A DNA stretch of 64,000 nt from CANMIH01 sp049116335. Its GTDB lineage: Bacteria; Pseudomonadota; Alphaproteobacteria; Rhodobacterales; Rhodobacteraceae. Where the stretch lies: NCBI GenBank assembly GCA_049116335.1, contig JAGDYZ010000012.1, positions 186,001-250,000 of the forward strand, written 5' to 3'. Under the pieces are notes generated by a model. It did not search any database and had not been told where the DNA came from. It was given only the letters and a program-made list of their open reading frames with translations. This document shows positions 9,251-17,859 of this stretch, one piece after another. The number at the start of each line of letters is the position of its first letter. Position 1 is the first letter of the stretch. Position numbers and translations under genes: made by a program.

Positions 9251-9559
9251 CTGACCTATATGGACTTCATTGCGAATCCATTGATTCTTTCGCGAAACCC
9301 TTATCAAACAGGGACTTTGCAATGACTGCAAAGATATGGAGTTTTGATTGCAAATTTTGCAAACATTCGATTTAGGGAAATTAAGCTGACCTAAAAATGC
9401 GGTTTTTGTCGCGTTTTTGACCGTTTCTATTTGCCAAGCGCGTCGCAGCTACCGATAACATCGCCGCATTGCGGCATATCTACCCAGAACCCCGAATGTA
9501 CATTCGGCGCGTATCTGGAGTATGCCAGCGGAAACTAGCCATCGGGAGGAGCCTGCCGA
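9251..9559 (+). promoter_or_regulatory. 309-base leader/promoter region of pyc
   Basis: Gene-free stretch between the hydroxy-acid dehydrogenase and pyc. It is clearly AT-richer than its surroundings up to about 9430 and contains two operator-like sites (separate entry). A strong Shine-Dalgarno GGGAGGAG sits just before the pyc ATG. No open reading frame or clear terminator is seen in it. Confidence 0.7.
9316..9364 (+). promoter_or_regulatory. Tandem TGCAA-N4-TGCAA operator-like sites upstream of pyc
   Basis: Two copies of the same spaced pair are visible: TTTGCAATGACTGCAAAG at 9316-9333 and ATTGCAAATTTTGCAAAC at 9347-9364. The two TGCAA cores are 9 bases apart in each pair, and the pairs are 31 bases apart, close to three helical turns. 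ScfR/RamB/PrpR regulators bind TTTGCAAA-like sequences, and such a regulator is encoded at 275-1675, so it is a candidate ligand. The link is inference. Confidence 0.5.
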
Positions 9560-12500
9560 ATGACCACCTTTTCCAAGATCCTAATCGCCAACCGCGGTGA
9601 GATTGCCATCCGCGTGATGCGGGCAGCCAATGAGATGGGAAAGAAAACCGTCGCCGTCTATGCCGAAGAGGACAAGCTGGGCTTGCATCGGTTTAAGGCG
9701 GATGAGGCTTATCGCATCGGCGAAGGTATGGGTCCGGTTCAGGCCTATCTCTCGATTGATGAGATCATTCGTGTGGCCAAGGAAAGTGGTGCAGACGCGA
9801 TCCACCCCGGCTATGGGCTTTTGTCCGAGAATCCGGATTTCGTCGACGCCTGCGCCGCCAATGGCATCACCTTTATCGGCCCCAAAGCCGCCACCATGCG
9901 CGCGCTTGGCGACAAGGCCAGCGCCCGTCGCGTGGCAATCGAGGCCGGTGTCCCGGTCATCCCCGCCACCGAAGTGCTGGGCGATGACATGGAGGCCATC
10001 AAAGCCGAAGCGGCAGGGATCGGTTATCCGCTGATGCTCAAAGCCTCGTGGGGCGGCGGCGGTCGCGGCATGCGTCCTATTGAAAACCCCGATGAGCTTC
10101 CTGAAAAGGTCATGGAAGGCCGTCGTGAGGCCGAAGCCGCCTTTGGCAACGGCGAAGGTTATCTGGAAAAGATGATCATCCGCGCCCGCCACGTCGAGGT
10201 TCAGATCCTCGGCGACCAGCAAGGCAACATCTATCACCTGTATGAGCGCGACTGTTCGGTTCAGCGCCGCAACCAGAAAGTGGTTGAACGCGCCCCGGCC
10301 CCCTATCTGTCAGAAGCTCAGCGCGAAGAGATCTGTGAACTGGGTCGCAAGATCTGTAGCCATGTGAACTATGAATGCGCGGGCACCGTCGAGTTCCTGA
10401 TGGATATGGAAACCGGCAAGTTCTACTTTATCGAAGTGAACCCACGGGTTCAGGTGGAACACACCGTCACCGAAGAAGTCACCGGCATTGACATTGTACA
10501 GGCCCAGATCCTGATCGCCGAAGGCAAGAGTATCGCCGAAGCCACCGGCAAAGCCAGCCAGTACGATGTGCGCCTGAATGGTCATGCGCTGCAGACCCGG
10601 ATCACCACCGAAGATCCGCAGAACAACTTTATCCCCGACTATGGTCGGATCACAGCCTATCGTTCGGCCACTGGCATGGGCATTCGTCTGGATGGCGGTA
10701 CCGCCTATGCAGGCGGCGTGATCACCCGTTACTATGACAGCCTGCTGACCAAGGTCACCGCCTGGGCCCCGACCCCGGAAAAGGCCATCGCGCGGATGGA
10801 CCGTGCGCTGCGCGAATTCCGTATTCGCGGCGTATCAACCAACATCGCCTTTGTTGAGAATCTGCTCAAGCACCCGACCTTCCTGACAAACCAGTACACC
10901 ACCAAGTTCATCGACACGACACCGGATCTGTTCCAGTTCAAAAAGCGTCGGGACCGCGGCACCAAGGTTCTGACCTATATCGCGGACATCACCGTGAACG
11001 GGCACCCCGAGGTCGAAGGCCGCGCCAAACCGCGTGCGGATCTGAAAGCCCCAGTCCCGCCAAAGACTCTGAAAGACTGCGCGCCGGAAGGCACCAAGAC
11101 CCTTCTGGACCGCGAAGGCCCGCAAGCCGTGGCCGATTGGCTGTCATCCCAGCAGAACCTGCTGATCACCGACACCACCATGCGCGATGGTCACCAGTCG
11201 CTGCTGGCGACCCGCATGCGCTCGATCGATATGATCAAAGCGGCCCCCGCTTATGCCTGCAACCTGCCGCAACTGTTCTCGGTTGAGTGCTGGGGCGGCG
11301 CGACCTTCGACGTGGCCTATCGCTTCTTGCAGGAATGCCCCTGGCAGCGCCTGCGCGATCTGCGCGCCGCCATGCCGAATGTGATGACCCAGATGCTGCT
11401 GCGTGGCGCAAACGGGGTTGGCTACACCAACTACCCTGACAACGTGGTGCAGTTCTTTGTCAAACAGGCCGCTGAAACCGGCGTGGATGTGTTCCGTGTG
11501 TTTGACAGCTTGAACTGGGTCGAAAACATGCGCGTCGCGATGGATGCGGTTCTCGACACCGGCCGCGTGCTGGAAGGCACCATCTGTTACACCGGTGACA
11601 TCCTTGACCCGGATCGCGCCAAATACGACCTGAAGTATTATGTCGCGATGGGCCAAGAGCTCAAAGCCGCCGGCGCCCATGTGCTGGGCCTGAAAGACAT
11701 GGCTGGTCTTCTCAAGCCCGCCGCTGCCGGTCCTTTGGTCCGTGCGCTGAAAGAAGAGGTTGGCCTGCCGGTTCACTTCCACACCCATGACACCTCGGGT
11801 TCGACCATCGCCACCATCATGGAAGCGGCCCGTGCCGGAGTGGATGTGGTCGACGCCGCCATGGACAGCTTCTCGGGCAACACCTCGCAGCCAACCCTTG
11901 GCTCGGTTGTCGAGGCCATGCGCCACACCGACCGTGAAACCGGTCTGGATATCGGTGCGATCCGCGAGATGTCGAACTATTGGGAAACCGTGCGTGGCCA
12001 CTATGCCGCCTTTGAAAGCGGCATGCAGGCCCCGGCGTCCGAGGTCTATCTGCACGAGATGCCCGGCGGTCAGTTCACCAACCTCAAGGCCCAGGCCCGC
12101 AGCATGGGTCTGGAAGAGCGCTGGCATGAGGTTGCTCAAACCTATGCGGATGTGAACCAGATGTTTGGTGACATTGTAAAAGTGACCCCGTCTTCCAAAG
12201 TTGTGGGTGACATGGCGCTGATGATGGTCAGCCAAAACCTGACCCGTGGTGATGTCGAAGATCCCAAATCTGATGTCAGCTTCCCTGACAGCGTGATCGA
12301 CATGATGCGCGGTAGCCTGGGGCAACCTCCCGGCGGCTGGCCCAAAAAGATCCAGAAGAAGATCCTGAAGGATGAAAAAGCCTTCACCGATCGTCCGGGC
12401 CTGCACGCGGCGCCTGTGGATCTGGAAGCCACCCGCGCGGATCTATCGAGCCAACTGGATGGCAAGGAAGTCGATGACGAGGATCTGAACGGCTATCTGA

Positions 12501-13003
12501 TGTATCCCAAGGTCTTCCTGGATTACATGGGTCGTCACCGCACCTACGGCCCCGTCCGCACCCTTCCAACCCGCACCTTCTTCTACGGCATGAAGCCGGG
12601 TGAAGAGATCACGGCAGAGATCGATCCGGGCAAGACGCTGGAAATTCGCCTGCAGGCTGTGGGGGAAACCACCGACGACGGCGAAGTCAAAGTCTTCTTC
12701 GAACTGAACGGCCAGCCGCGCACCATCCGCGTGCCCAACCGCAAGGTGGCCGCTGAAACCGTGGCCCGCCCCAAGGCGGATCAGGGTAACCCGAACCACA
12801 TCGGCGCGCCGATGCCGGGTGTTGTGGCAACCGTCGCGGTGCAGGCCGGTCAGAAAGTCTGTGAAGGCGATCTGCTGCTCACCATCGAGGCGATGAAGAT
12901 GGAAACCGGTCTTCATGCCGAACGCGACGGTGTTGTCACCGCGGTTCATGTGCAGGCCGGTGGTCAGATCGACGCCAAAGACCTGCTCATCGAGCTGGAA
13001 TGA
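9560..13003 (+). CDS. pyc: Pyruvate carboxylase
   Basis: Biotin enzyme that makes oxaloacetate from pyruvate, bicarbonate and ATP, the main anaplerotic step here. The 1147-residue single chain has the full order: biotin carboxylase (about 1-460; ILIANRGEIAIRVMRAANE, ATP-grasp GGGGRGMR, EVNPRVQVEHTVTEE), carboxyltransferase (about 530-830; TTMRDGHQSLLATRMR, AGLLKPAAAGPL), the allosteric/linker region, and a C-terminal biotinyl domain with EAMKMETG (biotin on Lys1113). Length is normal. The start has GGGAGGAG nine bases upstream. The stop overlaps the next gene by 4 bases (ATGA). Regulation probably acts at the operator-like sites in the leader. Confidence 0.98.
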   Translation: MTTFSKILIANRGEIAIRVMRAANEMGKKTVAVYAEEDKLGLHRFKADEAYRIGEGMGPVQAYLSIDEIIRVAKESGADAIHPGYGLLSENPDFVDACAANGITFIGPKAATMRALGDKASARRVAIEAGVPVIPATEVLGDDMEAIKAEAAGIGYPLMLKASWGGGGRGMRPIENPDELPEKVMEGRREAEAAFGNGEGYLEKMIIRARHVEVQILGDQQGNIYHLYERDCSVQRRNQKVVERAPAPYLSEAQREEICELGRKICSHVNYECAGTVEFLMDMETGKFYFIEVNPRVQVEHTVTEEVTGIDIVQAQILIAEGKSIAEATGKASQYDVRLNGHALQTRITTEDPQNNFIPDYGRITAYRSATGMGIRLDGGTAYAGGVITRYYDSLLTKVTAWAPTPEKAIARMDRALREFRIRGVSTNIAFVENLLKHPTFLTNQYTTKFIDTTPDLFQFKKRRDRGTKVLTYIADITVNGHPEVEGRAKPRADLKAPVPPKTLKDCAPEGTKTLLDREGPQAVADWLSSQQNLLITDTTMRDGHQSLLATRMRSIDMIKAAPAYACNLPQLFSVECWGGATFDVAYRFLQECPWQRLRDLRAAMPNVMTQMLLRGANGVGYTNYPDNVVQFFVKQAAETGVDVFRVFDSLNWVENMRVAMDAVLDTGRVLEGTICYTGDILDPDRAKYDLKYYVAMGQELKAAGAHVLGLKDMAGLLKPAAAGPLVRALKEEVGLPVHFHTHDTSGSTIATIMEAARAGVDVVDAAMDSFSGNTSQPTLGSVVEAMRHTDRETGLDIGAIREMSNYWETVRGHYAAFESGMQAPASEVYLHEMPGGQFTNLKAQARSMGLEERWHEVAQTYADVNQMFGDIVKVTPSSKVVGDMALMMVSQNLTRGDVEDPKSDVSFPDSVIDMMRGSLGQPPGGWPKKIQKKILKDEKAFTDRPGLHAAPVDLEATRADLSSQLDGKEVDDEDLNGYLMYPKVFLDYMGRHRTYGPVRTLPTRTFFYGMKPGEEITAEIDPGKTLEIRLQAVGETTDDGEVKVFFELNGQPRTIRVPNRKVAAETVARPKADQGNPNHIGAPMPGVVATVAVQAGQKVCEGDLLLTIEAMKMETGLHAERDGVVTAVHVQAGGQIDAKDLLIELE

Positions 13004-13788
13004 GCCTGAGCTCCAAAATACTGTTGTTTTCCGACCCGCATCTGGACGGGTCGGAGGACAGCCATGCGTCGGCGAACCCGGCACATAGATTGCGCCGCGC
13101 TCTGGAGCAGGCTTTGGCCCGCCACCCAGATGCGGCGCATCTTGTTCTTCCCGGTGACCTGTCCAACGGCGGAGATGTCTGGGGATACGAATTTCTGCGC
13201 GCGCTTTGCGCCGAATATGACCTGCCCTGCACCTTTCTGATGGGGAACGAAGAAGACCGCGGCGCCTTTGCCTCGGTATTTCCCGATGTCGCAACAGACC
13301 AGAACGGCTTTTACCAATCCGTGCTGACATTCGGCGGCCATACCGTGATCTGTCTCGACACGCTCGACCCTGAGGTGCCCACCAAACATGGCGGCCTGCT
13401 CTGCGACCAGCGGTTAGATTGGCTGCGCGCCGCCCTTACTGATGCAGCGGATCAGCAGGTCACAGTTGTGATGCATCACCCCCCGGCCCCTCTGGGCATG
13501 CCCCGGTTCGACGCCCTTGGTCTCGCCAATGGCACTGAGGTGAGCGCGCTTCTCTCATCAGCGGGCGTGCGCCTTGTCATTGCCGGACATATCCACCGCA
13601 GCATTCAAGCCGTTGTGAATGGCCTGCCAATTGCGACCCTCAAGAGCACCGGCTTTGGCCTGATGATGCAGCAAGGCGACGCGCCTCTGGCCCGCGACCC
13701 GGCTGACCCCGGCGCTTATGGCGTTCTGCTGTTGACCGAACACGGCCCCATTTTGCATCACGAAGAGATCACCTGGGACGTCACGTAG
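13000..13788 (+). CDS. Calcineurin-like metallophosphoesterase (Icc/CpdA-type)
   Basis: A 262-residue dinuclear metal phosphoesterase. Metal-binding motifs are visible in order: FSDPHLD, LPGDLSNGG, MGNEED (in place of the usual GNHD), VMHHPP and AGHIHRS. The family includes 3',5'-cAMP phosphodiesterases. The GNHD-to-GNEE change replaces the histidine normally acting as general acid, so activity may differ. It starts inside the last codons of pyc (ATGA overlap), pointing to co-translation with the carboxylase. The substrate is unknown. Confidence 0.82.
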   Translation: MSLSSKILLFSDPHLDGSEDSHASANPAHRLRRALEQALARHPDAAHLVLPGDLSNGGDVWGYEFLRALCAEYDLPCTFLMGNEEDRGAFASVFPDVATDQNGFYQSVLTFGGHTVICLDTLDPEVPTKHGGLLCDQRLDWLRAALTDAADQQVTVVMHHPPAPLGMPRFDALGLANGTEVSALLSSAGVRLVIAGHIHRSIQAVVNGLPIATLKSTGFGLMMQQGDAPLARDPADPGAYGVLLLTEHGPILHHEEITWDVT

Positions 13789-13858
13789 CGAAACGCATCG
13801 ACAGCGGAATTGCGACTGCCTATCAAGAGTGCCTTGCTACAGAACACATGGACCCGTG

Positions 13859-14254
13859 ATGCCCCAGAAACTTGCCCTCCTGTCCCTCCTCGTCCCTAGC
13901 TATGATGAAGGCATCGCCTTTTTCCGAGACACCCTCGGGTTTGATCTTCTGGAAGACACCGACATGGGAGGCGGCAAACGCTGGGTCCGCGTTGCACCCG
14001 CTGGGGCGGAAACGCACTTCCTGATTGCCGAAGCCAAAGGTGAACAGCGCAACTATATCGGCAAGCAGGGTGGAGGCCGCGTTTGGCTGTTCCTGCAAAC
14101 GGATGATTTCGCGCGCGATCATGCCACCTACCAGGCCAAAGGCCTGAACTTTCTCGAAGAACCACGCCACGAAGCCTATGGCAGCGTCGCGGTCTTTGAA
14201 GATCCGTTTGGCAATCGCTGGGATTTGATTCAGTTTAGCGACGCAAAATCCTGA
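13859..14254 (+). CDS. VOC-family (glyoxalase/bleomycin-resistance-like) protein
   Basis: A 131-residue protein with the paired beta-alpha-beta-beta-beta modules of the vicinal oxygen chelate superfamily: LLVPSYDEGIAFFRDTLGF at the start and YGSVAVFEDPFGNRWDLIQF at the end. The final Glu/Asp-rich strand and G-N-RWDL are typical. Members may be isomerases, dioxygenases or binding proteins; no specific substrate is indicated. I use the ATG at 13859 because the upstream GTG (13829) adds an atypical leader. Confidence 0.8.
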   Translation: MPQKLALLSLLVPSYDEGIAFFRDTLGFDLLEDTDMGGGKRWVRVAPAGAETHFLIAEAKGEQRNYIGKQGGGRVWLFLQTDDFARDHATYQAKGLNFLEEPRHEAYGSVAVFEDPFGNRWDLIQFSDAKS

Positions 14255-14303
14255 CGCGCCTTGGCGTCAAAGCCGATTCGAAACGGTAGAATTCCTTACC
14301 TCG

Positions 14304-14328
14304 ACCCGATTTTTCGCTAAAATCGGGT
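14304..14328. terminator. Perfect hairpin between VOC gene and LuxR-type regulator
   Basis: ACCCGATTTT (14304-14313) and AAAATCGGGT (14319-14328) form a perfect 10-bp stem with a 5-base loop. It sits 50 bases after the VOC stop and 49 before the next start. No T-run follows, so it is either a weak terminator or a dyad operator. It resembles the CGATTTTTC hairpin found twice elsewhere in the window. Confidence 0.5.
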
Positions 14329-14377
14329 TAGGTATACCCCACTGTGTCGTGATCTGCCGACCGGGCATTATCATCAC

Positions 14378-15274
14378 ATGGCACATTTTGATGGCACCCC
14401 CCTTAGGGGCACAGAAAAATTTATTCCGACGCGGCTACTGGATTTCCTGCTGAATTTGGAAACATCCACCAGCACCGAAGATGTCTGGACCCATCTGGTT
14501 CAGCTTGGTGCGGATCTGGGGCTTGATGTTGTCGACTACGTGTTTGCGAATGATTTTCGCAACTGGGAAAAAACCCAGTTTATTCGCACCACCATCGACA
14601 GCCGCTGGTTCGACCTGATCGAACGGTTTCCCCATATGCGTTATACGTCCAACTTTCGGACGCATGGCTGCCGCTTCATGACACCGATGATGGTGGGCCC
14701 GGCGTATCTCGACGATATGGGCCCCCTCTCCGAAGACAAGCGCCGCCATGTCGAGCTCTCGGCCAAGATGGGGCTTGCGGCAGGTATTGCTATCCCTTTG
14801 CGGATGGAGAGCCCAAATCAGGCGGCCATGCTCACCTTTGGAGGCAAGATCAGCCGCGGCAGCTTTGACGCCATTCTGGACGAGCATGGATGGACCCTGC
14901 ATGCTGCGGCTCTCTCGGCCCATACGCGGTTCTCCGAGCTGTTCCGACGTGAGTTCACCGACCGCAACCATCTGACTGAAAAGCAGCAAGAGCTGATCTG
15001 TCTGGTGGGTCAGGGCCTGATGGACAAACAGATCGCCTTTGAGCTCGGCATTTCGTTCTCAGCGGTGCGTCAGCGTCTGGCCTCAGTCCAACAGAAAACA
15101 GGTGCCCACAATCGTGCGCATCTGGCAGCACTTGCGATGCGGGCTGGCCTTGTGCCTGATCCAGTGCTTGATGACACCGGCGATCAGAAAACGGTGTTCC
15201 TGTCGACCGGAGACGGGCTCAAGAACGCAGAAATGCCCGCCACACCGGTGATGCAGGACACTGCCGCCGAGTAA
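14378..15274 (+). CDS. LuxR-family regulator with autoinducer-binding domain (LuxR solo)
   Basis: A 298-residue protein with an N-terminal acyl-homoserine-lactone-binding-like domain (about 20-180, with the conserved aromatic W-Y-type positions in WFDLIERFPHMRYTSNF) and a C-terminal LuxR helix-turn-helix (LTEKQQELICLVGQGLMDKQIAFELGIS). A ~40-residue Asp/Thr-rich tail follows the DNA-binding domain, which is longer than usual. No luxI synthase is in the window, so it may answer to foreign or distantly encoded signals. It lies alone between a hairpin and a MAPEG gene; target genes cannot be told. Confidence 0.85.
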   Translation: MAHFDGTPLRGTEKFIPTRLLDFLLNLETSTSTEDVWTHLVQLGADLGLDVVDYVFANDFRNWEKTQFIRTTIDSRWFDLIERFPHMRYTSNFRTHGCRFMTPMMVGPAYLDDMGPLSEDKRRHVELSAKMGLAAGIAIPLRMESPNQAAMLTFGGKISRGSFDAILDEHGWTLHAAALSAHTRFSELFRREFTDRNHLTEKQQELICLVGQGLMDKQIAFELGISFSAVRQRLASVQQKTGAHNRAHLAALAMRAGLVPDPVLDDTGDQKTVFLSTGDGLKNAEMPATPVMQDTAAE

Positions 15275-15330
15275 AGCTTGCTTGTTAGCCTGTTCGCGTC
15301 ATTCTTGCCAAAACTCAAGGATGCGCGAAC

Positions 15331-15717
15331 ATGCTAAGCATTACCTCTTTCTACGCCGCTCTTGTGGCGCTGGTTTTCCTCATTCTCAGCGCGCGGGTGA
15401 TTTTATATCGCAATCGCAATCGCCTGTCTCTTGGTGACGAGGGTGACCGCGAATTGCTCAAGCGGATACGCGCGCAGGGCAACTGTGCTGAATACGCCCC
15501 CATCGGACTGATCCTTCTTGCTTTGACTGAAGTACAAGGTGCGCCCACGTTGGCGGTGCATGCCCTTGGGCTCACTCTTCTGGCTGGTCGCGCCATCCAC
15601 GGCTGGGGCTTTTCCAGAAGCCACTCAGCGCTGCGCCCCCGTGTTCTGGGGATGGTTCTGACCCTCATCATGATCGGCGTCGCTGCCATGGGTCTGTTGC
15701 TGCACGGGCTAATTTAG
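15331..15717 (+). CDS. MAPEG-family membrane protein
   Basis: A 128-residue protein with four hydrophobic helices and the MAPEG (membrane-associated eicosanoid/glutathione metabolism) signature, including the GNCAEYAPIGLILLALTE region and a terminal helix. The R/E-rich loop LLKRIRAQGNCAEY matches the glutathione-binding segment of this family. Bacterial members are glutathione transferase-like but mostly uncharacterised. It is a single-gene unit before the tRNA cluster. Confidence 0.87.
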   Translation: MLSITSFYAALVALVFLILSARVILYRNRNRLSLGDEGDRELLKRIRAQGNCAEYAPIGLILLALTEVQGAPTLAVHALGLTLLAGRAIHGWGFSRSHSALRPRVLGMVLTLIMIGVAAMGLLLHGLI

Positions 15718-15829
15718 CCGCGCCTCCACAGGAATATTCGCGCATTCCAAAAAAGTTTCTGCCCGCGTCATTTTCCTCTTGCGCCCATCCCCAGTAAGGC
15801 CTAAATCCCCCTCCACACCTTCTAAGGAA

Positions 15830-15904
15830 GCGGGCGTAGCTCAGGGGTAGAGCATAACCTTGCCAAGGTTAGGGTCGGGCGTTCGAATCGCCTCGCCCGC
15901 TCCA
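15830..15904 (+). tRNA. tRNA-Gly (anticodon GCC), copy 1
   Basis: A 75-base cloverleaf with acceptor GCGGGCG pairing CGCCCGC, D-arm GCTCAGGGGTAGAGC, anticodon stem-loop AACCTTGCCAAGGTT (GCC), T-arm GGGCGTTCGAATCGCC, and encoded CCA. It is the first of three identical copies. Confidence 0.98.
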
Positions 15905-15930
15905 GTAGAAGGTAGTGACGTTTTGGTTTT

Positions 15931-16005
15931 GCGGGCGTAGCTCAGGGGTAGAGCATAACCTTGCCAAGGTTAGGGTCGGGCGTTCGAATCGCCTCGCCCG
16001 CTCCA
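15931..16005 (+). tRNA. tRNA-Gly (anticodon GCC), copy 2
   Basis: Identical to copy 1 over all 75 bases including the encoded CCA. The 26-base spacer before it differs from the next spacer, so only the tRNA itself is repeated. Confidence 0.98.
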
Positions 16006-16026
16006 AGACGACAGACATTATGGTGC

Positions 16027-16101
16027 GCGGGCGTAGCTCAGGGGTAGAGCATAACCTTGCCAAGGTTAGGGTCGGGCGTTCGAATCGCCTCGCCCGCTCC
16101 A
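16027..16101 (+). tRNA. tRNA-Gly (anticodon GCC), copy 3
   Basis: Third identical copy, 21 bases after copy 2 and followed 41 bases later by a strong intrinsic terminator. The three are very likely one transcript. Confidence 0.98.
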
Positions 16102-16142
16102 TAATGACAAAGGCTGACCCACCCAGTCAGCGGTAAGAACAG

Positions 16143-16169
16143 GCCGCCCTTCGGGGCGGCTTTTCTTTT
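16143..16169 (+). terminator. Rho-independent terminator of the tRNA-Gly cluster
   Basis: Stem GCCGCCC / GGGCGGC with a TTCG tetraloop followed by TTTTCTTTT. Confidence 0.92.
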
Positions 16170-16269
16170 GCTCTGACAATACGTTACCGCTCCAATTCCT
16201 CGCCTAGGTCTTTTCATCTATTTCATTTCTGCATCTCTTGCGCGACTGTCTCGCCAATTAGATTTCCCA

Positions 16270-16827
16270 ATGGCGCACCTCATGTCCCCCAAGCCCCTAG
16301 TCCCAACCCTCGAAACCGATCGGCTCATTTTACGCGGCCACCGCATCGAAGATTTCAAAGACTGCGCTGCCATGTGGGCGGATGAAACGGTGGTGGCCAA
16401 AATCTCTGGCACGCCCTCAACCGAAGAACAGTCCTGGGCCCGTTTCCTTCGCTATGCCGGGCATTGGCAACATCTCGGATTTGGCTATTGGGCGGTTTTC
16501 TCTAAGTCAGAGGACACCTTTCTGGGCGAGGTGGGATTTGCCGATTATCATCGCGACACCACACCGTCACTCGCAGGAAGACCCGAGGCGGGCTGGGTTC
16601 TCAACGCAGCCGCCCACGGCAAGGGCTACGCCACCGAAGCCGTATCAGCGATCTTGAGCTGGGCCGATGCAAACCTAACACACAGCCACACCGCAGCGAT
16701 TTTCGATCCCACACACAAGGCTTCGATCCATGTCGCCAAAAAGGTTGGGTTTACAAACGAAACGCTCGGGCGCTACGGCGACCACGAGACATTGTTTATG
16801 GAACGCCTCAGACGACGCGCATCATAA
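16270..16827 (+). CDS. GNAT-family N-acetyltransferase (RimJ/RimL-like)
   Basis: A 185-residue acetyl-CoA-dependent acyltransferase of the Acetyltransf_3 type. Visible are LETDRLILRGHRIEDF at the start, the acetyl-CoA-binding GWVLNAAAHGKGYATEAVSAI (a variant of Q/RxxGxG/A) and the closing IHVAKKVGF segment. RimJ/RimL-like members acetylate protein N-termini or small molecules; the substrate is not indicated. It ends convergent with, and overlaps by 6 bases, the AraC-type regulator. Confidence 0.87.
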   Translation: MAHLMSPKPLVPTLETDRLILRGHRIEDFKDCAAMWADETVVAKISGTPSTEEQSWARFLRYAGHWQHLGFGYWAVFSKSEDTFLGEVGFADYHRDTTPSLAGRPEAGWVLNAAAHGKGYATEAVSAILSWADANLTHSHTAAIFDPTHKASIHVAKKVGFTNETLGRYGDHETLFMERLRRRAS

Positions 16828-17859
16828 TCCGTGCAGCCACTCGCCATATTGCGCTGCGGGATCCAGTGTCGCGACCTGCGAGAGCCCCCCAGCTGCGCGC
16901 AAGGCCCGCATATCCCGTGGAGACATATCGTATCTGGCTTTGAAGGCGCGGTTAAACCCCGTCACATTGTCAAAGCCTGCCTGTCGCGCCAGTTCGCTGA
17001 TGGGCAACCCGCGCGTATCTGACCGCGACAGCATCGTAGACACCCGCCTGACCCTTTGATCCCGGATATAGGCGGCCACCCCGCCCCGATCGGCAAACAA
17101 GGCATACAGCTTGCTGCGCGAGACACCCGCCAGTCGAGCCACGTTCTCCGGCGTCAGGTGCGGGTTCGAAAGCTTTTCTTCGATCACCGCGCGCGCCACC
17201 ATCTTGGCCCCGCGTGGATCTCGTTCGGATGCCCGTTCGAGATCATGCCCGGCGCCCGCATTCAGACAGGCCGCGACAAGACCAAGGGTATGGGGCTCCA
17301 TATTGACAGCGAGTGACATTTGCAGCCCCGACGCCACGGAGGCAAGACTTTGGATATGTGTGATGAGAATCTGCACCGCTGACGCCGTACCGGACAGGAT
17401 ACGCAGATGTTGATCATCTGGCGCCACAAGCAAAGGTTCAAGCTGCGCGCGCGGGATTGCGAGACTTAGATTGGTAAACGTTGTTGTATGGCTCTGCACC
17501 TGCCGCGACAGATCCATGACCACCAGGGTTGCCCCCTGCACGGCCCCCTCACCCGAAGTCTTGTTCATCACCCCATCTTCGAAGACCTGCAGCATGTAGT
17601 GATCCATGCCATCTCGCGCGATCTCTCGTTCACTGCGGTGCCAATGCTGCTGAAGACTGCTGGTCCGCGCGAGAAAGAGAGATCCAAGCATATAGGCATC
17701 AATCGATGCATCGAAACTGTCACGACGCAGCTCGGCCTCCGCTTCAACAGTGAAAATGCAGGAAATACTGTCGCGCCAGATCTCGAACCGTTGCGCCCGT
17801 GGCTCTGTCTCAAGCGAAAAGTAACTCTTGGGCACCAATGATTCTCTGGATTGCGTCAT
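16822..17859 (-). CDS. AraC-family transcriptional regulator
   Basis: A 345-residue regulator with an N-terminal AraC_binding_2-type domain (about 15-200; RAQRFEIWRDSISCIF) and a C-terminal double helix-turn-helix (about 235-330; LTPENVARLAGVSRSKLYALF and ISELARQAGFDNVTGFNRAFKARYDMSPRDMR). The ATG at 17859, with AAGAAGA upstream, is preferred over one 19 codons earlier. It is divergent from a 412-base gene-free region leading to hisB. Its effector and targets are unknown. Confidence 0.88.
   Translation of the reverse strand: MTQSRESLVPKSYFSLETEPRAQRFEIWRDSISCIFTVEAEAELRRDSFDASIDAYMLGSLFLARTSSLQQHWHRSEREIARDGMDHYMLQVFEDGVMNKTSGEGAVQGATLVVMDLSRQVQSHTTTFTNLSLAIPRAQLEPLLVAPDDQHLRILSGTASAVQILITHIQSLASVASGLQMSLAVNMEPHTLGLVAACLNAGAGHDLERASERDPRGAKMVARAVIEEKLSNPHLTPENVARLAGVSRSKLYALFADRGGVAAYIRDQRVRRVSTMLSRSDTRGLPISELARQAGFDNVTGFNRAFKARYDMSPRDMRALRAAGGLSQVATLDPAAQYGEWLHGL

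Noticed and set aside
11144..12406. 420-codon minus-strand frame inside pyc
   Set aside because: Antisense shadow of the carboxyltransferase domain in a high-GC gene; no ribosome site or recognisable protein.
15830..16101. Regularly spaced identical repeats suggesting a CRISPR array
   Set aside because: Each unit folds as tRNA-Gly with GCC anticodon and CCA end; spacers are only 21-26 bases and no cas genes exist.
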